A stretch of 64,000 bases of DNA from Bacillota bacterium (GCA_023433405.1 JAEZCT010000058.1:24636-88635); one strand, 5' to 3'. Shown: positions 33,732 to 42,363, counted from the first letter of the stretch. A program made the numbers and translations. Notes: a model not told the origin generated them from the sequence alone.

Positions 33732-34898
33732 TTAAGATTTTTCAGTGAATATCTCTTGTTGTTTGGCGATATCGACGTTTGCAACCAAGTTTACAGTTAC
33801 GCGGTAGAAGTCCTGACCCCGCTCCACCGATACGGCTCGGGAAAGCACCTCCTCGGGCTGTAGATCATTGAGTTCATAGTCTGCTATCAAACGCACCGCT
33901 GCCTTTTTGGCGTCGTTCTCTGAAACAGGCACCTGCTCCTTGATGATTTCGCGGCAGCGTTCCTCACGGTAAACAAGGGGTAGCTTTGCGCCAAACAGCG
34001 TCAGCGGCTTTTCGGTGGTTTCGAGCTGATAATCAAACGTAATAGCCGAGCAGAACCAAATTGGGATGTCGGCATTGACGACCTTCAGGATGCGCCGCGT
34101 CCGTTCCCGACCCGTAAACCGCGTGGTCACGGCGTTAAGGGGGATATCGTATACCTTTTCGTCCTGCACCTGCGCGATGATTTTGGCGGAGGAGTGCACC
34201 AGGATATTTTTTCCGAACTTTCCCTCAATTATTCCACTTACCAGCAGCGCGCCCTCCTTAACGCTGTCGCCCTTTTCCACCAGCGTATCGCCGTCGTATA
34301 CCTCCAACCGAAGAATCTGCCCCGAGCGGGCGGCGATGATGTTGCTTGGCACCTCCAGCGGCACCATATCAGGCTGGGGGATTTTTTCGCGCACCTCCAC
34401 CTTCGCGGTGGCGCCCGAGATGTTAATCGCAATCCAGGACAGGTCCTTTAGCGCCAGCAGAATGCGCTGCTTTGCCAGCGGAACGCTGATATCCTTCTTT
34501 AACGCACCGGGATAGATACCCTGATTCTCCAGCGCCTTGACAATATCAAAGCTGGATACGAGCTGATTCCCGCTCACATCCACCGTCCAGATAAACTGGG
34601 CGGCCGCGAACAAAAACGCACACATGAGGCACACGCCCAGCACTATACCCGCCCTTTTATCGTATCGACTGACATAAAACGGAAAACCAAAGCGCTTTTG
34701 CACACGCAAACGCACGCCCGAGCGCTTAGCGCAGGGGCGCAGCTTTTTATAGTCCCGGACAAGGGTATTGGCGGTGAGCTGCTGCTCGCTCTTTTTCACA
34801 TTCCAGATGCTTAGCCCGGTATGGGAAACAAGATTGAGAAACCGCTCGGCAAACACCCCCGCGGCGGTAAAGGATACATAGCCCTTGAGCCAGCGCAT
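33732..34898 (-). CDS. yqfD: Sporulation protein YqfD
   Basis: YqfD is a mother-cell (sigma-E) sporulation membrane protein. The product, about 388 residues, has an N-terminal helical part and one membrane segment (RAGIVLGVCLMCAFLFAAAQ). POTRA-like and barrel-sandwich parts follow, with VDVSGNQLVSSFDIVKAL, YPGALKKDI and VYDGDTLVEKGDSVKEGALL. The N-terminus is uncertain: ATG 34896-34898 lacks a ribosome site, while a TTG six codons earlier has AAGGAG ten bases upstream. Its neighbour yqfC supports the call. Confidence 0.88.
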   Translation of the reverse strand: MRWLKGYVSFTAAGVFAERFLNLVSHTGLSIWNVKKSEQQLTANTLVRDYKKLRPCAKRSGVRLRVQKRFGFPFYVSRYDKRAGIVLGVCLMCAFLFAAAQFIWTVDVSGNQLVSSFDIVKALENQGIYPGALKKDISVPLAKQRILLALKDLSWIAINISGATAKVEVREKIPQPDMVPLEVPSNIIAARSGQILRLEVYDGDTLVEKGDSVKEGALLVSGIIEGKFGKNILVHSSAKIIAQVQDEKVYDIPLNAVTTRFTGRERTRRILKVVNADIPIWFCSAITFDYQLETTEKPLTLFGAKLPLVYREERCREIIKEQVPVSENDAKKAAVRLIADYELNDLQPEEVLSRAVSVERGQDFYRVTVNLVANVDIAKQQEIFTEKS

Positions 34899-35012
34899 CA
34901 GCTTTATGATAAACAAGGTCAAACGGCTCCTTTTCTCGCAGGTCGCGGCGGCTGTCATCCGCTCGCCGCGCCGTTTCTCCGTCCGTTTACATGACGTCCC
35001 TATAATCCTGTG

Positions 35013-35327
35013 CTACGCAAGAAACTCCACGCCGGTTATAAAGCCTTCGACCACAAGGGTTTCTCCCACCATGCATTTTAGTGAAAGACCACGGCCCGTA
35101 AATTTTACCACCATGCGCCCCGCGTTTATCCGCACACAGTTTTCATCATACTCCAGCACCCCCTGCGAACCGTCGATGGTTGCTTCGCGGTTCCCCATCA
35201 GCTGAATCTGCGCGGTGCCGAACACGGCGGTTTCGGGCAGCTCGAGTAAACGCGAAAGCTTCTCAAAGCCCTTGCGGGAGGTTTCTTTATTCTCCTTTTG
35301 CGACTGTTCTTTCTGTCTTCTGTTCAT
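35013..35327 (-). CDS. yqfC: Sporulation protein YqfC
   Basis: YqfC is a small sporulation protein of the YabP/YqfC family made in the mother cell. The 104-residue product has a charged N-terminus (MNRRQKEQSQKENKETSRKG) and the family core LSRLLELPETAVFGTAQIQL, GNREATIDGSQGVLEYDEN and RGLSLKCMVGETLVVEGFI. GGAGGTAAC precedes the ATG. It heads the yqfC-yqfD-phoH-ybeY-dgkA-era block. Confidence 0.93.
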   Translation of the reverse strand: MNRRQKEQSQKENKETSRKGFEKLSRLLELPETAVFGTAQIQLMGNREATIDGSQGVLEYDENCVRINAGRMVVKFTGRGLSLKCMVGETLVVEGFITGVEFLA

Positions 35328-35352
35328 ATGTTACCTCCGCCGCGCTGGCGGC

Positions 35353-35360
35353 ATTGTATG
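35353..35360 (-). promoter_or_regulatory. Sigma-E-like -10 box of yqfC
   Basis: The minus strand reads CATACAAT, the sigma-E -10 consensus, 26 bp upstream of the yqfC start; AGATTA lies at about the -35 distance. yqfC belongs to the sigma-E regulon in Bacillus, and sigE is encoded in this same window. Confidence 0.55.
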
Positions 35361-35615
35361 CGATACGAATTTTGCTTAATCTGAAAGAAGCTCATGATGA
35401 AGGTTGAAAGCTGATGCCTTTGGCCGCTGTGCGGTTTATTGATTTTTTGAGCTGCAAGCATAGCATCACAGCGAATGCGCGCGGTCCCCCCTCAATCCAC
35501 AACGGGGGGATATTTAATATATATTGAGGGTGCGTTAAATTTATCCCGCAGGCCATATATATTAATACCCTCCCGCCCTATTCCTTTCCCCTCCGCATTA
35601 AGGGCTTTGCAGACA

Positions 35616-35648
35616 AAAATCGGATATTGAATAAAACGGGATTGGTAT
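35616..35648 (-). repeat. Palindromic element remnant
   Basis: AATCGGATATT followed by AAAACGGGATTGGTAT, which are reversed forms of the element end sequences AATATCCGATT and ATACTAATCCCGTTT. Only an end seems to survive. Confidence 0.4.
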
Positions 35649-35706
35649 GAAGCAGGATTACGATGTCATTATACGCACCGGAACACGTGTATTATGAAAG
35701 GCATGG

Positions 35707-36828
35707 ATGCTTATGATAAACAGTACAGCAAATCAAACAGAGAAGCGCCGACCTGAGGCTTGGCTTTTATCCGCGGCGGCGGTGTGTGCCGCCGTTCTTT
35801 ACTTCTTCAACGCTCAGGCGGTCTCCTCCGGCGTGCGCAGCGGGCTTGCGATCTGCGCCAGCGCGCTCATCCCCTCCTTGTTTCCGTTTATGCTGCTGTG
35901 CTCGTTTATGGTAAATTCCAGGCTCATTGACTATATTTCCGCCCCGTTTGCAGGCTTTACCGTGCGGATACTACGGCTGCCCGCCTTTACCGGCGCGGTT
36001 TTCCTGCTTAGCTTGGTTGGGGGGTACCCTGTGGGCGCGCGCGCCATTGCAGAACTGCTGCGGGAAAAACGCATCAGCTCCGATACCGCCTCTCACATGC
36101 TCTGCTTTTGTGTCAACGCGGGCCCCGCTTTTTTAGTTACCGCGGTGGGCGCCCACATGTTTGGCAGCCCGGGCGTCGGAGTTATGCTGTTTGCCGCACA
36201 AACCGCCGCGAGTATTGCCGTTGCCGTACTATGCAGATTTTGGGGCAGGAAGCCCGATGACATGCGCCCCTTGCGGGAGCCGTTGAGACCCCTGGCCGAT
36301 GCCTTTACCGAGGCGGTGACCGGGACGGCAAAGGCTATTATTCATGTGTGCGCCTTTGTCACGGCTTTTTCCGCTATCCTATCACTGTTTTACGCCATAA
36401 ACACGCCGGTGCTGCTGGCGCGCGCACTTCCTTTTATCCCTGTGCAGATGATTGCTGCCGCACTGACCGGCTTTTTTGAGGTCACATTGGGATGCGCGGC
36501 AAGCGCGCAGGCAGGCAAAGGCGCTCTGCTGCTGGTAAGCGCATTATGCTCCTTTGGCGGGCTGTCGGTAATCGGGCAGACCATAAGCTCCTTTGCCGGG
36601 CTTACCATTCGAAAGCTGCCGTATCTTGCCTCACGCGTCGTTCACGGTGCGTTTTCCTGTCTCACCTTGTCCGCTCTTTTTCGGCTGTTTCCAGACAGTG
36701 TTCCGGTCTTTGCCCCGCTTCCCTCCGCCTTTCCCCGTGGGCTATCGGCCACCCCCATCGCCTCCTGTGCCCTGCTGCTGTTATGCGCCGCGCTTATTCT
36801 CTGCCGCAAGGAGCGCATTTTCCTGTAG
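35707..36828 (+). CDS. ylbJ: Sporulation integral membrane protein YlbJ
   Basis: YlbJ family membrane protein with nucleoside-recognition (Gate) domains, a sigma-E sporulation product in Bacillus. The 373-residue protein has about eight membrane segments. Typical motifs are ASALIPSLFPFMLLCSFMVN, VGGYPVGARAIAELLRE, HMLCFCVNAGPAFLVTAVGA and GGLSVIGQTISS. GAAAGGCATGG precedes the start; ATG 35707 or 35713 could be used. It is divergent from yqfC. Confidence 0.88.
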   Translation: MLMINSTANQTEKRRPEAWLLSAAAVCAAVLYFFNAQAVSSGVRSGLAICASALIPSLFPFMLLCSFMVNSRLIDYISAPFAGFTVRILRLPAFTGAVFLLSLVGGYPVGARAIAELLREKRISSDTASHMLCFCVNAGPAFLVTAVGAHMFGSPGVGVMLFAAQTAASIAVAVLCRFWGRKPDDMRPLREPLRPLADAFTEAVTGTAKAIIHVCAFVTAFSAILSLFYAINTPVLLARALPFIPVQMIAAALTGFFEVTLGCAASAQAGKGALLLVSALCSFGGLSVIGQTISSFAGLTIRKLPYLASRVVHGAFSCLTLSALFRLFPDSVPVFAPLPSAFPRGLSATPIASCALLLLCAALILCRKERIFL

Positions 36829-36894
36829 CAATCGCGCCAATAATTTGTTACAATATTCAGAGCAAGTTGAATCATACTGTTAGGAGGCTCCCGC

Positions 36895-37107
36895 GTGAAG
36901 CTGAAATTCTTTGGAAGGGATATTCCGCCATCCTGCGATTATTGTGAATATTCCTACTTCACCAAGGATACGCAGCTTGGCTGCGTGAAAAAAAAGGCGC
37001 TGCCCACCGCCCGGCGCTGTGTGCGCTTTATCTATGCGCCGCAAAAAAGAAACCCCCGCAAAAAGCTGGTGCTGCCGAAGTTTACCGCGGAGGATTTTAA
37101 GCTTTAA
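36895..37107 (+). CDS. Small Cys-containing basic protein
   Basis: A 70-residue protein starting at GTG 36895 behind TTAGGAGG. It has a C-x2-C pair (SCDYCEYSYF), two further Cys (LGCVKKK and RRCVRF) and a basic C-terminus (PQKRNPRKKLVLPKF). The four Cys suggest a metal-binding knuckle. Similar short proteins occur as conserved hypotheticals in Clostridia, in my recollection, but no function is known. It follows ylbJ by 66 bp on the same strand. Confidence 0.6.
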   Translation: MKLKFFGRDIPPSCDYCEYSYFTKDTQLGCVKKKALPTARRCVRFIYAPQKRNPRKKLVLPKFTAEDFKL

Positions 37108-37108
37108 T

Positions 37109-37216
37109 GCTATTAACCAGTTTGTAAGTGTATAAATATTAAGTGAGAAGCTGGTTTATGGGTTTTCACGCGGATTTCGTCTGCCTTTCTACACTTTTCG
37201 GGAGACTGGTATAATA
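37109..37216 (+). repeat. Palindromic dispersed element, copy C
   Basis: A 108-bp diverged copy. The core TTTATGGGTTTTCACGCGGATTT is kept, and the ends GCTATTAACCAGTTTG and GGGAGACTGGTATAAT keep the inverted arrangement, with compensating changes (AACCAG/CTGGT). It lies between the small Cys protein and the MFS gene. Confidence 0.8.
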
Positions 37217-37291
37217 CCCCGCCCGCATGTGTTTTTACAACTATTTTACCGACGCTTTTCTGGTCATTCACACGATTTATAGCTGTTTACG

Positions 37292-37320
37292 TTGTTAGTC
37301 TCTTGCTTTTATGGTACACT
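37292..37320 (+). promoter_or_regulatory. Promoter of the MFS gene
   Basis: TTGTTA (37292-37297), 17 bases, then TACACT (37315-37320): each box matches four of six consensus bases at ideal spacing. The start codon is 59 bp downstream. Confidence 0.5.
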
Positions 37321-37378
37321 CTTTATCAGAGTTTCCTGCGCCTTTAAAGGTTGCGCCGAAAAAGGAAGGAGCCTGTCG

Positions 37379-38632
37379 ATGAAACTGACAAGGGCTGAGA
37401 AAAGCTGGGTGCTATACGATGTCGCAAACTCCGCGTTTGTTTTGCTAATTTCCACCACCATCCCCATCTACTTTCGCTCCATTGCCGAGGAAGCGGGTAC
37501 AAACCCCGCTGTTGCCACGGGCATCTGGGGTATCGCGACCTCGGTTGCCATTGCAATTCTCGCAGTGCTTGCGCCGATACTCGGTGCGCTTGCCGACTAT
37601 AAGGGCATGAAAAAGAAGATGTTTGCGGGTTCTTTGCTCCTTGGTCTTGCGGGTGCTCTTTCCCTTGGTGTTACCACAGACTGGATGGCTTACCTTGTCG
37701 TGTTTGTTCTGGCCAGAATCGGCTATACCGCCTGCAATATCTTTTATGACTCGATGCTAACCGACGTCACCACCGATGAGCGCATAGACTATGTATCCTC
37801 AGCCGGTTACGCCTTTGGGTATATCGGAAGCTGCGTGCCGTTTATTGCGGGCATTGCGTTAATCTTTATTAAGCCCTTTGGCATATCGACCGGCACCGCC
37901 ACGCAGCTCTCCTTTTTAATCACCGCGCTTTGGTGGGCAGGCATGAGCATCCCCCTGATACGAAACGTCAGGCAGATGCATTACCTTGAGAATAAGCCGA
38001 ACCAAGTTGGCGATGCCTTTCGGCGCCTTGGGGTTACCATGAAGAAGATTGCGAAGGATAAGACCCTGTTAAACTTTATTCTGGCTTATTTCTTTTACAT
38101 AGACGGTGTGTACACCATCATCAGCATGGCTACGGTTTACGGCGGTGAGGTGGGTATCGACGACACTAGCATGATTCTTGCCCTGCTGCTGACGCAGTTT
38201 GTGGCGTTCCCCTTTGCCATCCTTTCCGGCAGGCTTGCCGGACGGTTTGGTCCGCTTAAGCTGATTCGCGTTTTTGTGGTTTTTTACATTGCCATCTGCA
38301 TCTTCGGCTTTCAGCTCGACCAGCAATGGGAGTTTGGGGTTCTCGCCGTTGCGGTGGGACTCGCGCAGGGCGGCATTCAGTCGCTGTCGCGCTCGTACTT
38401 TGGCAAGCTGATTCCCAAGGAGGAATCCAACGAATACTTTGGCTTCTTTGATATCTTTGGCAAGTTTGCGGATTTTGTAGGTCCTCTCTTGCTTTCTGTC
38501 TCGGCGTTTTTGTTCCACACCTCAAGCTACGGCATTTTGGCGTTGATTCTACTGTTTGTCATCGGCTTTATTCTGTTGATGCGCATACCGAATGAACAGC
38601 CTGCCGTGCCGGCGACAGAGCAGATATCTTAG
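37379..38632 (+). CDS. MFS transporter, UMF1/Atg22-like
   Basis: A 417-residue, 12-helix major facilitator of the UMF1 (Atg22-like) type. The N-terminus KLTRAEKSWVLYDVANSAFV is typical of this group, as are GALADYKGMKKKMFAGSL and QGGIQSLSRSYFGKLIPKEE. The substrate is unknown; related proteins are linked to efflux of amino acids or other small molecules. ATG 37379 is chosen because GGAAGGAG lies seven bases upstream; the frame is open from 37292, inside the promoter. A strong terminator follows. Confidence 0.87.
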   Translation: MKLTRAEKSWVLYDVANSAFVLLISTTIPIYFRSIAEEAGTNPAVATGIWGIATSVAIAILAVLAPILGALADYKGMKKKMFAGSLLLGLAGALSLGVTTDWMAYLVVFVLARIGYTACNIFYDSMLTDVTTDERIDYVSSAGYAFGYIGSCVPFIAGIALIFIKPFGISTGTATQLSFLITALWWAGMSIPLIRNVRQMHYLENKPNQVGDAFRRLGVTMKKIAKDKTLLNFILAYFFYIDGVYTIISMATVYGGEVGIDDTSMILALLLTQFVAFPFAILSGRLAGRFGPLKLIRVFVVFYIAICIFGFQLDQQWEFGVLAVAVGLAQGGIQSLSRSYFGKLIPKEESNEYFGFFDIFGKFADFVGPLLLSVSAFLFHTSSYGILALILLFVIGFILLMRIPNEQPAVPATEQIS

Positions 38633-38688
38633 TTTTAAATTTTTCATTTATCAATTTTCAATCTTCAAATTCTCTCTTTTTCCATACA

Positions 38689-38740
38689 CAAACAGCAGTC
38701 CCGCCGCATAGGTTGCGGCGGGACTGCTGTTTGTTTTTTT
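38689..38740 (+). terminator. Intrinsic terminator of the MFS gene
   Basis: A perfect 20-bp stem (arms 38689-38708 and 38714-38733), five-base loop, then seven T residues. One of the strongest terminators in the window. Confidence 0.95.
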
Positions 38741-38747
38741 GCTTCTT

Positions 38748-38800
38748 ATACTATTATCCGATTTATAAAAGTATTAAGTACTACTCTTAATACTATTTTC
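38748..38800. repeat. Palindromic element, short copy D
   Basis: Begins TATACTATTATCCGATTTAT like copies A and B, then contains a perfect hairpin AGTATTAAG/CTTAATACT and ends ATACTATTTTCG. The long central part of copies A-C is missing. It lies just past the sigE stop codon and could serve as its 3-prime hairpin. Confidence 0.65.
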
Positions 38801-38814
38801 GTATTGCCACAAAA

Positions 38815-39546
38815 TCAGATGCAGGTGACCTTATCCAACTCCTTGCGCAGACGTTTAATTATGCGCTTTTCCAGCCGCGAGATATACGACTGAGAGATGC
38901 CAATCATGTCGGCAACCTCTTTTTGGGTGCGTTCCACCCCGTCGGTCAGCCCAAAGCGCATCTGCATGATAATCCTTTCCCGGTTCCCCAGCCGGTCTAT
39001 GGCGTCGTGAAGCAGGGTTTTCTCCACATCCTGCTCAATATGTCGGCTGATATGGTCGGGATCGGTGCCCAGCACATCCGAGAGCAGCAGCTCGTTGCCG
39101 TCCCAGTCAATGTTAAGCGGCTCGTCGATGGAAAGGTCGTTTTTATACTGGCTGCTTTTGCGCAGAAACATAAGAATCTCGTTCTCTATGCAGCGGGACG
39201 CATAGGTCGCAAGCTTAATTCCCTTATCCGGGCAGAAGGTGTTGACGGCTTTTATGAGGCCGATGGTTCCGATGGAGATTAAATCCTCCACCCCTACGCC
39301 GGTGGATTCAAATTTGCGCGAGATGTATACCACGAGACGCAGGTTATGTACGATGAGCGTTTGGCGCGCGTATTCCTTCTCGGTTTCCAGCTTGCTGAAC
39401 ACCACAAGCTCCTCATCCAATGAAAGCGGGGGCGGCAGGGTCTCGGGGCCGTTAATGTAGTAAATGAGCTCGTGAAGGCCCAGACGGTCGAGTAGCCTGC
39501 TCACCCCGTTCCGTATTTTTGATACAACCGAAGATTCAACGTTCAT
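38815..39546 (-). CDS. sigE: Sporulation sigma factor SigE (pro-SigE)
   Basis: SigE directs early mother-cell transcription in sporulation and is made as an inactive precursor. The protein (243 residues from ATG 39544-39546) has a pro-sequence ending in HELIYYINGPETLPPPLS, the processing region. Region 2 is visible as FCPDKGIKLATYASRCIENE and region 4 as TQKEVADMIGISQSYISRLE. It overlaps the spoIIGA end by 11 nt. Unlike Bacillus, sigG does not follow; a convergent MFS gene does. Confidence 0.95.
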   Translation of the reverse strand: MNVESSVVSKIRNGVSRLLDRLGLHELIYYINGPETLPPPLSLDEELVVFSKLETEKEYARQTLIVHNLRLVVYISRKFESTGVGVEDLISIGTIGLIKAVNTFCPDKGIKLATYASRCIENEILMFLRKSSQYKNDLSIDEPLNIDWDGNELLLSDVLGTDPDHISRHIEQDVEKTLLHDAIDRLGNRERIIMQMRFGLTDGVERTQKEVADMIGISQSYISRLEKRIIKRLRKELDKVTCI

Positions 39547-40444
39547 AGCTGTGCGCACTCCGTTTCTCTGTTGATAATTCTATGATTTGCGGGTTAAGGA
39601 TGCAGGCAAAATCCATCCGCGAAAGCGGTTTGGGCGATATGCCTACATACACGCTTTTTGCATCCCGCACCTTTCCGTTTTGCTCAAGCGTAAGACCATC
39701 CGGGCGAAAGGCGTACAATAGTCCCTCTCCCGATACGTCGTGGTACGGCACCACCCGCACCGTGGCGGCAAACTCACTGGCGGAGAGCCGCTGCATGGCC
39801 CCCGTAACATCGTCGCAAGCCAATATATCATACAACCGTGCGGGCAGCAGCTCCCGCAGTTCCTTTAGTCCGCAAATTGCCACCGGTGCCTGCGAGAAGG
39901 TTTCCTTAAGGCTGTTGCCGGTATCTACAATACCCTCCAGCGCAGCCTGTCTGCCTCCATACGAGATAATAACCCGATAGGCAAGCTCCTGCGGCGCGCG
40001 GCGTCGGGCAACGAACCCGGCAAGCGTCAGGGCAAGATACGCCGTGATGGTGTAGATTACAAGCTGCAACGCGGAGATGTTAAAGTATATCGTCGAATTA
40101 TTTACAAGCATTCCTTCGGGGGCTGTGAGAATATAGATGGTTAAGAATATACCGCCGAATAAAAAGGTGGCTGCTAAAAAAACGCAGTACGCCCGCAGAT
40201 ATAACCGTTTACCCTTTATGCCAAACGCCGCCGCCGTAATCGTCGCCGCTAGCAGGGCCTTGAGCAAAAGATCCAGCGGCAGAGGGAGCTTGGGAGCGAA
40301 AATTGCCAAAGAATAAACCGCACCCAGTGCCGATGCCCCGAAAAGCCGCCACCGGTTTGGGGGTACGCCCGCAAGGCGCGCGGTAATAAGCAGCAAAAAA
40401 TAGTTGATGAGCAGGTTCACGCCCAACAAAATATCAATGTACAC
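39536..40444 (-). CDS. spoIIGA: Pro-SigE processing protease SpoIIGA
   Basis: SpoIIGA is the septal membrane aspartic protease that activates pro-SigE. The 302-residue protein has five N-terminal membrane segments (VVYIDILLGVNLLINYFLLL) and a C-terminal protease domain with the active-site D-T-G in EGIVDTGNSLKE. A GTG start at 40442-40444 with GGGAG six bases upstream matches the family N-terminus. The longer ATG frame to 40486 would start inside the predicted -10 box and is rejected. Confidence 0.93.
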   Translation of the reverse strand: MYIDILLGVNLLINYFLLLITARLAGVPPNRWRLFGASALGAVYSLAIFAPKLPLPLDLLLKALLAATITAAAFGIKGKRLYLRAYCVFLAATFLFGGIFLTIYILTAPEGMLVNNSTIYFNISALQLVIYTITAYLALTLAGFVARRRAPQELAYRVIISYGGRQAALEGIVDTGNSLKETFSQAPVAICGLKELRELLPARLYDILACDDVTGAMQRLSASEFAATVRVVPYHDVSGEGLLYAFRPDGLTLEQNGKVRDAKSVYVGISPKPLSRMDFACILNPQIIELSTEKRSAHSYER

Positions 40445-40484
40445 AACCTGCTCCCGCACGATGCCCCCCACCTTTATGTTTTTC

Positions 40485-40535
40485 ATTATAGAGAGCTTCG
40501 TCCTTTTAATTTGTCACATTATATGCGGACAAATT
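40485..40535 (-). promoter_or_regulatory. spoIIG-type promoter with an AATTTGTC inverted repeat
   Basis: On the minus strand a consensus TATAAT (40485-40490) is preceded, after a long 21-base spacer, by GTGACA (40512-40517). The -35 overlaps an 8-bp perfect inverted repeat, AATTTGTC/GACAAATT (40508-40515 and 40528-40535). The Bacillus spoIIG promoter is known for a 22-base spacer and Spo0A boxes (TTGTCGAA type) near the -35, so Spo0A control is inferred. Confidence 0.6.
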
Positions 40536-40626
40536 GCCGAAAAGACGTTGATTGGGGACGGGTTTTGCTTGGCCGTTTACGCAAAAAAGTGAAGCGGTTT
40601 ATATTTATAAATGCTGGTTTTGAGTG

Positions 40627-40672
40627 AAAAAAGGATCAGGATAACCCTTACCCGTGGGTATTCCTGATCCTT
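40627..40672 (-). terminator. Terminator of the acyl-CoA synthetase operon
   Basis: On the minus strand the hairpin AAGGATCAGGAATACCC / GGGTTATCCTGATCCTT is followed by TTTTTT, 27 bp past the stop codon of the synthetase gene. Confidence 0.88.
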
Positions 40673-40698
40673 ATATAAACCGCAACCTGACGGTACGG

Positions 40699-42363
40699 TT
40701 ATTGCTTTGCTTCCTGCTGACGGCTGCTCTCCTCACGGATTTGCACCCGTCGAATCTTACCGCTGATGGTTTTGGGCAGCTCGGTGACAAACTCCACAAT
40801 GCGCGGGTATTTGTACGGCGCCGTCTGGTTCTTTACATACTCCTGCAGCTCCTTGGCAAGCTCCTCCGACGGGGCGTAGCTTTTGGTTAACACAATGGTC
40901 GCCTTGACTACCTGACCGCGCACGGGATCCGGCGCACCGGTGACGGCACACTCCAGCACGGAGGGGTGCTCCATCAGCACACTTTCTATCTCAAAGGGTC
41001 CGATGCGGTAGCCCGATGCCTTAATGACATCGTCGGTTCTTCCCACATACCAAAAGTATCCGTCCTCGTCGCGCCAAGCCGTATCACCGGTGTGGTAAAG
41101 GTTATCGTGCCACGCCTCCTTTGTCAAGGATTCGTTGCGGTAATAGCCCATGAACAGACCCACCTGCTTTTTATCGGTGGTGCGAACGACAATCTCCCCC
41201 ACCTCGCCGGCTGTAACCGTTTTTCCGTCCTCATCAACTAGGTCAACATCAAAAAGCGGCGAAGGCTTGCCCATCGAGCCGGGCTTTGGTTCCATGCCGC
41301 ATAGGTTTGCTATAAGCAGGGTGGTTTCGGTTTGTCCGAAGCCCTCCATCAGCTTTAAGCCGGTATAATCACGGAAACGGTTGTACACCTCGGGATTTAG
41401 CGCCTCCCCCGCAACCGTGGCGTATTTCAGGGAGCCGAGGTCGTAGCCGTCCATCCCCTCCTTGATGAAGAAGCGGTAGATGGTGGGCGGCGCGCAGAAG
41501 GAGGTGATGCGGTATTTCTCAATCATATGCAGGAGTGTGGCGGCGGAGAATTTATCAAAATCATACACAAACACCGACGCGCCCAGTATCCACTGGCCAA
41601 ACAGCTTGCCCCACACCGCTTTGCCCCATCCGGTCTCAGATACGGTGAGGTGAAGGCCGTCGCTCGGGATATTCTGCCAGTGCTTTGCGGTAATGATATG
41701 GCCGATTGCATAGGTGTTGTCATGTATGACCATCTTAGGGTAGCCTGTGGTGCCGGAGGTGAAATACAGGAGCATGGGGTCGTCGCTGGCGCTCTTGGGC
41801 CGTGAGAATACGCCGTCGGACGCCGCAACCGCCGCATCCAGATCCTGAAACCCGTCTTTTTGCCCCCTTGCCATATAGCGCAAGGTCACCTGCGGGCATT
41901 CCTTACATGCATCCAGCACATAGCCCGAAACCTCTCCATCACCCGTGCAAACCACCGTCGTAACGCCCGCAGCCTCAAAGCGGTAAACCAAATCCTTTTT
42001 GGTGAGCAGGTTGGTGGCGGGAATGATGACCGCACCCAGCTTCATCAGGGCGGTGACAACAAACCAAAACTGGTAATGGCGTTTGAGGATGAGCATCACG
42101 CGGTCGCCCTTTTTAACCCCGTCCCGGGCAAACACCGCCGCTGCGCGGTCGCTGAGCTCCTTTAGCTCGCCGAAAGAAAAGATGCGCTCCTCTCCCTGCT
42201 CGTTGCACCACACAAGCGCGCGGCGAGAAGGATCACGCAGCGCGATTTCATCCACGACGTCGTAGGCGAAATTGAAACCGGGAGGACATACCGGCTCAAA
42301 GGCCGTAAGCACCCCGTTTGCATCAAAGGTTTCTTTGCAAAAGCCCTGATAAAACTTATCCAT
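40699..42363 (-). CDS. AMP-forming acyl-CoA synthetase
   Basis: Activates a carboxylic acid to its CoA ester through an acyl-AMP. The 554-residue protein has the adenylate motif LLYFTSGTTGYPKM, the GEALNPEVYNRFRD and GFGQTETTLLI regions, YHTGDTAWRDEDGYFWYVGR and the catalytic Lys motif PKTISGKIRR near the C-terminus. The N-terminal region resembles acetyl/medium-chain acyl-CoA synthetases more than phenylacetate ligases. The substrate is not settled. It is second in a T-box-controlled operon with a cupin-HTH regulator, so its substrate is probably linked to amino acid supply. Confidence 0.88.
   Translation of the reverse strand: MDKFYQGFCKETFDANGVLTAFEPVCPPGFNFAYDVVDEIALRDPSRRALVWCNEQGEERIFSFGELKELSDRAAAVFARDGVKKGDRVMLILKRHYQFWFVVTALMKLGAVIIPATNLLTKKDLVYRFEAAGVTTVVCTGDGEVSGYVLDACKECPQVTLRYMARGQKDGFQDLDAAVAASDGVFSRPKSASDDPMLLYFTSGTTGYPKMVIHDNTYAIGHIITAKHWQNIPSDGLHLTVSETGWGKAVWGKLFGQWILGASVFVYDFDKFSAATLLHMIEKYRITSFCAPPTIYRFFIKEGMDGYDLGSLKYATVAGEALNPEVYNRFRDYTGLKLMEGFGQTETTLLIANLCGMEPKPGSMGKPSPLFDVDLVDEDGKTVTAGEVGEIVVRTTDKKQVGLFMGYYRNESLTKEAWHDNLYHTGDTAWRDEDGYFWYVGRTDDVIKASGYRIGPFEIESVLMEHPSVLECAVTGAPDPVRGQVVKATIVLTKSYAPSEELAKELQEYVKNQTAPYKYPRIVEFVTELPKTISGKIRRVQIREESSRQQEAKQ

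Larger units (their letters stand above)
35328..35706. other. Divergent intergenic region yqfC / ylbJ
   Basis: 379 bp without a gene, between divergent sporulation genes. It holds a sigma-E-like promoter for yqfC (35353-35360). Also present are a C-rich/G-rich run near 35485-35510, an AT-rich inverted repeat (about 35512-35575) and a degenerate palindromic-element remnant at 35616-35648. Confidence 0.55.

Noticed and set aside
33461..33784. 107-codon minus-strand frame between yqfD and phoH
   Set aside because: It overlaps the end of yqfD in another frame, lacks a ribosome site and has no recognisable sequence.
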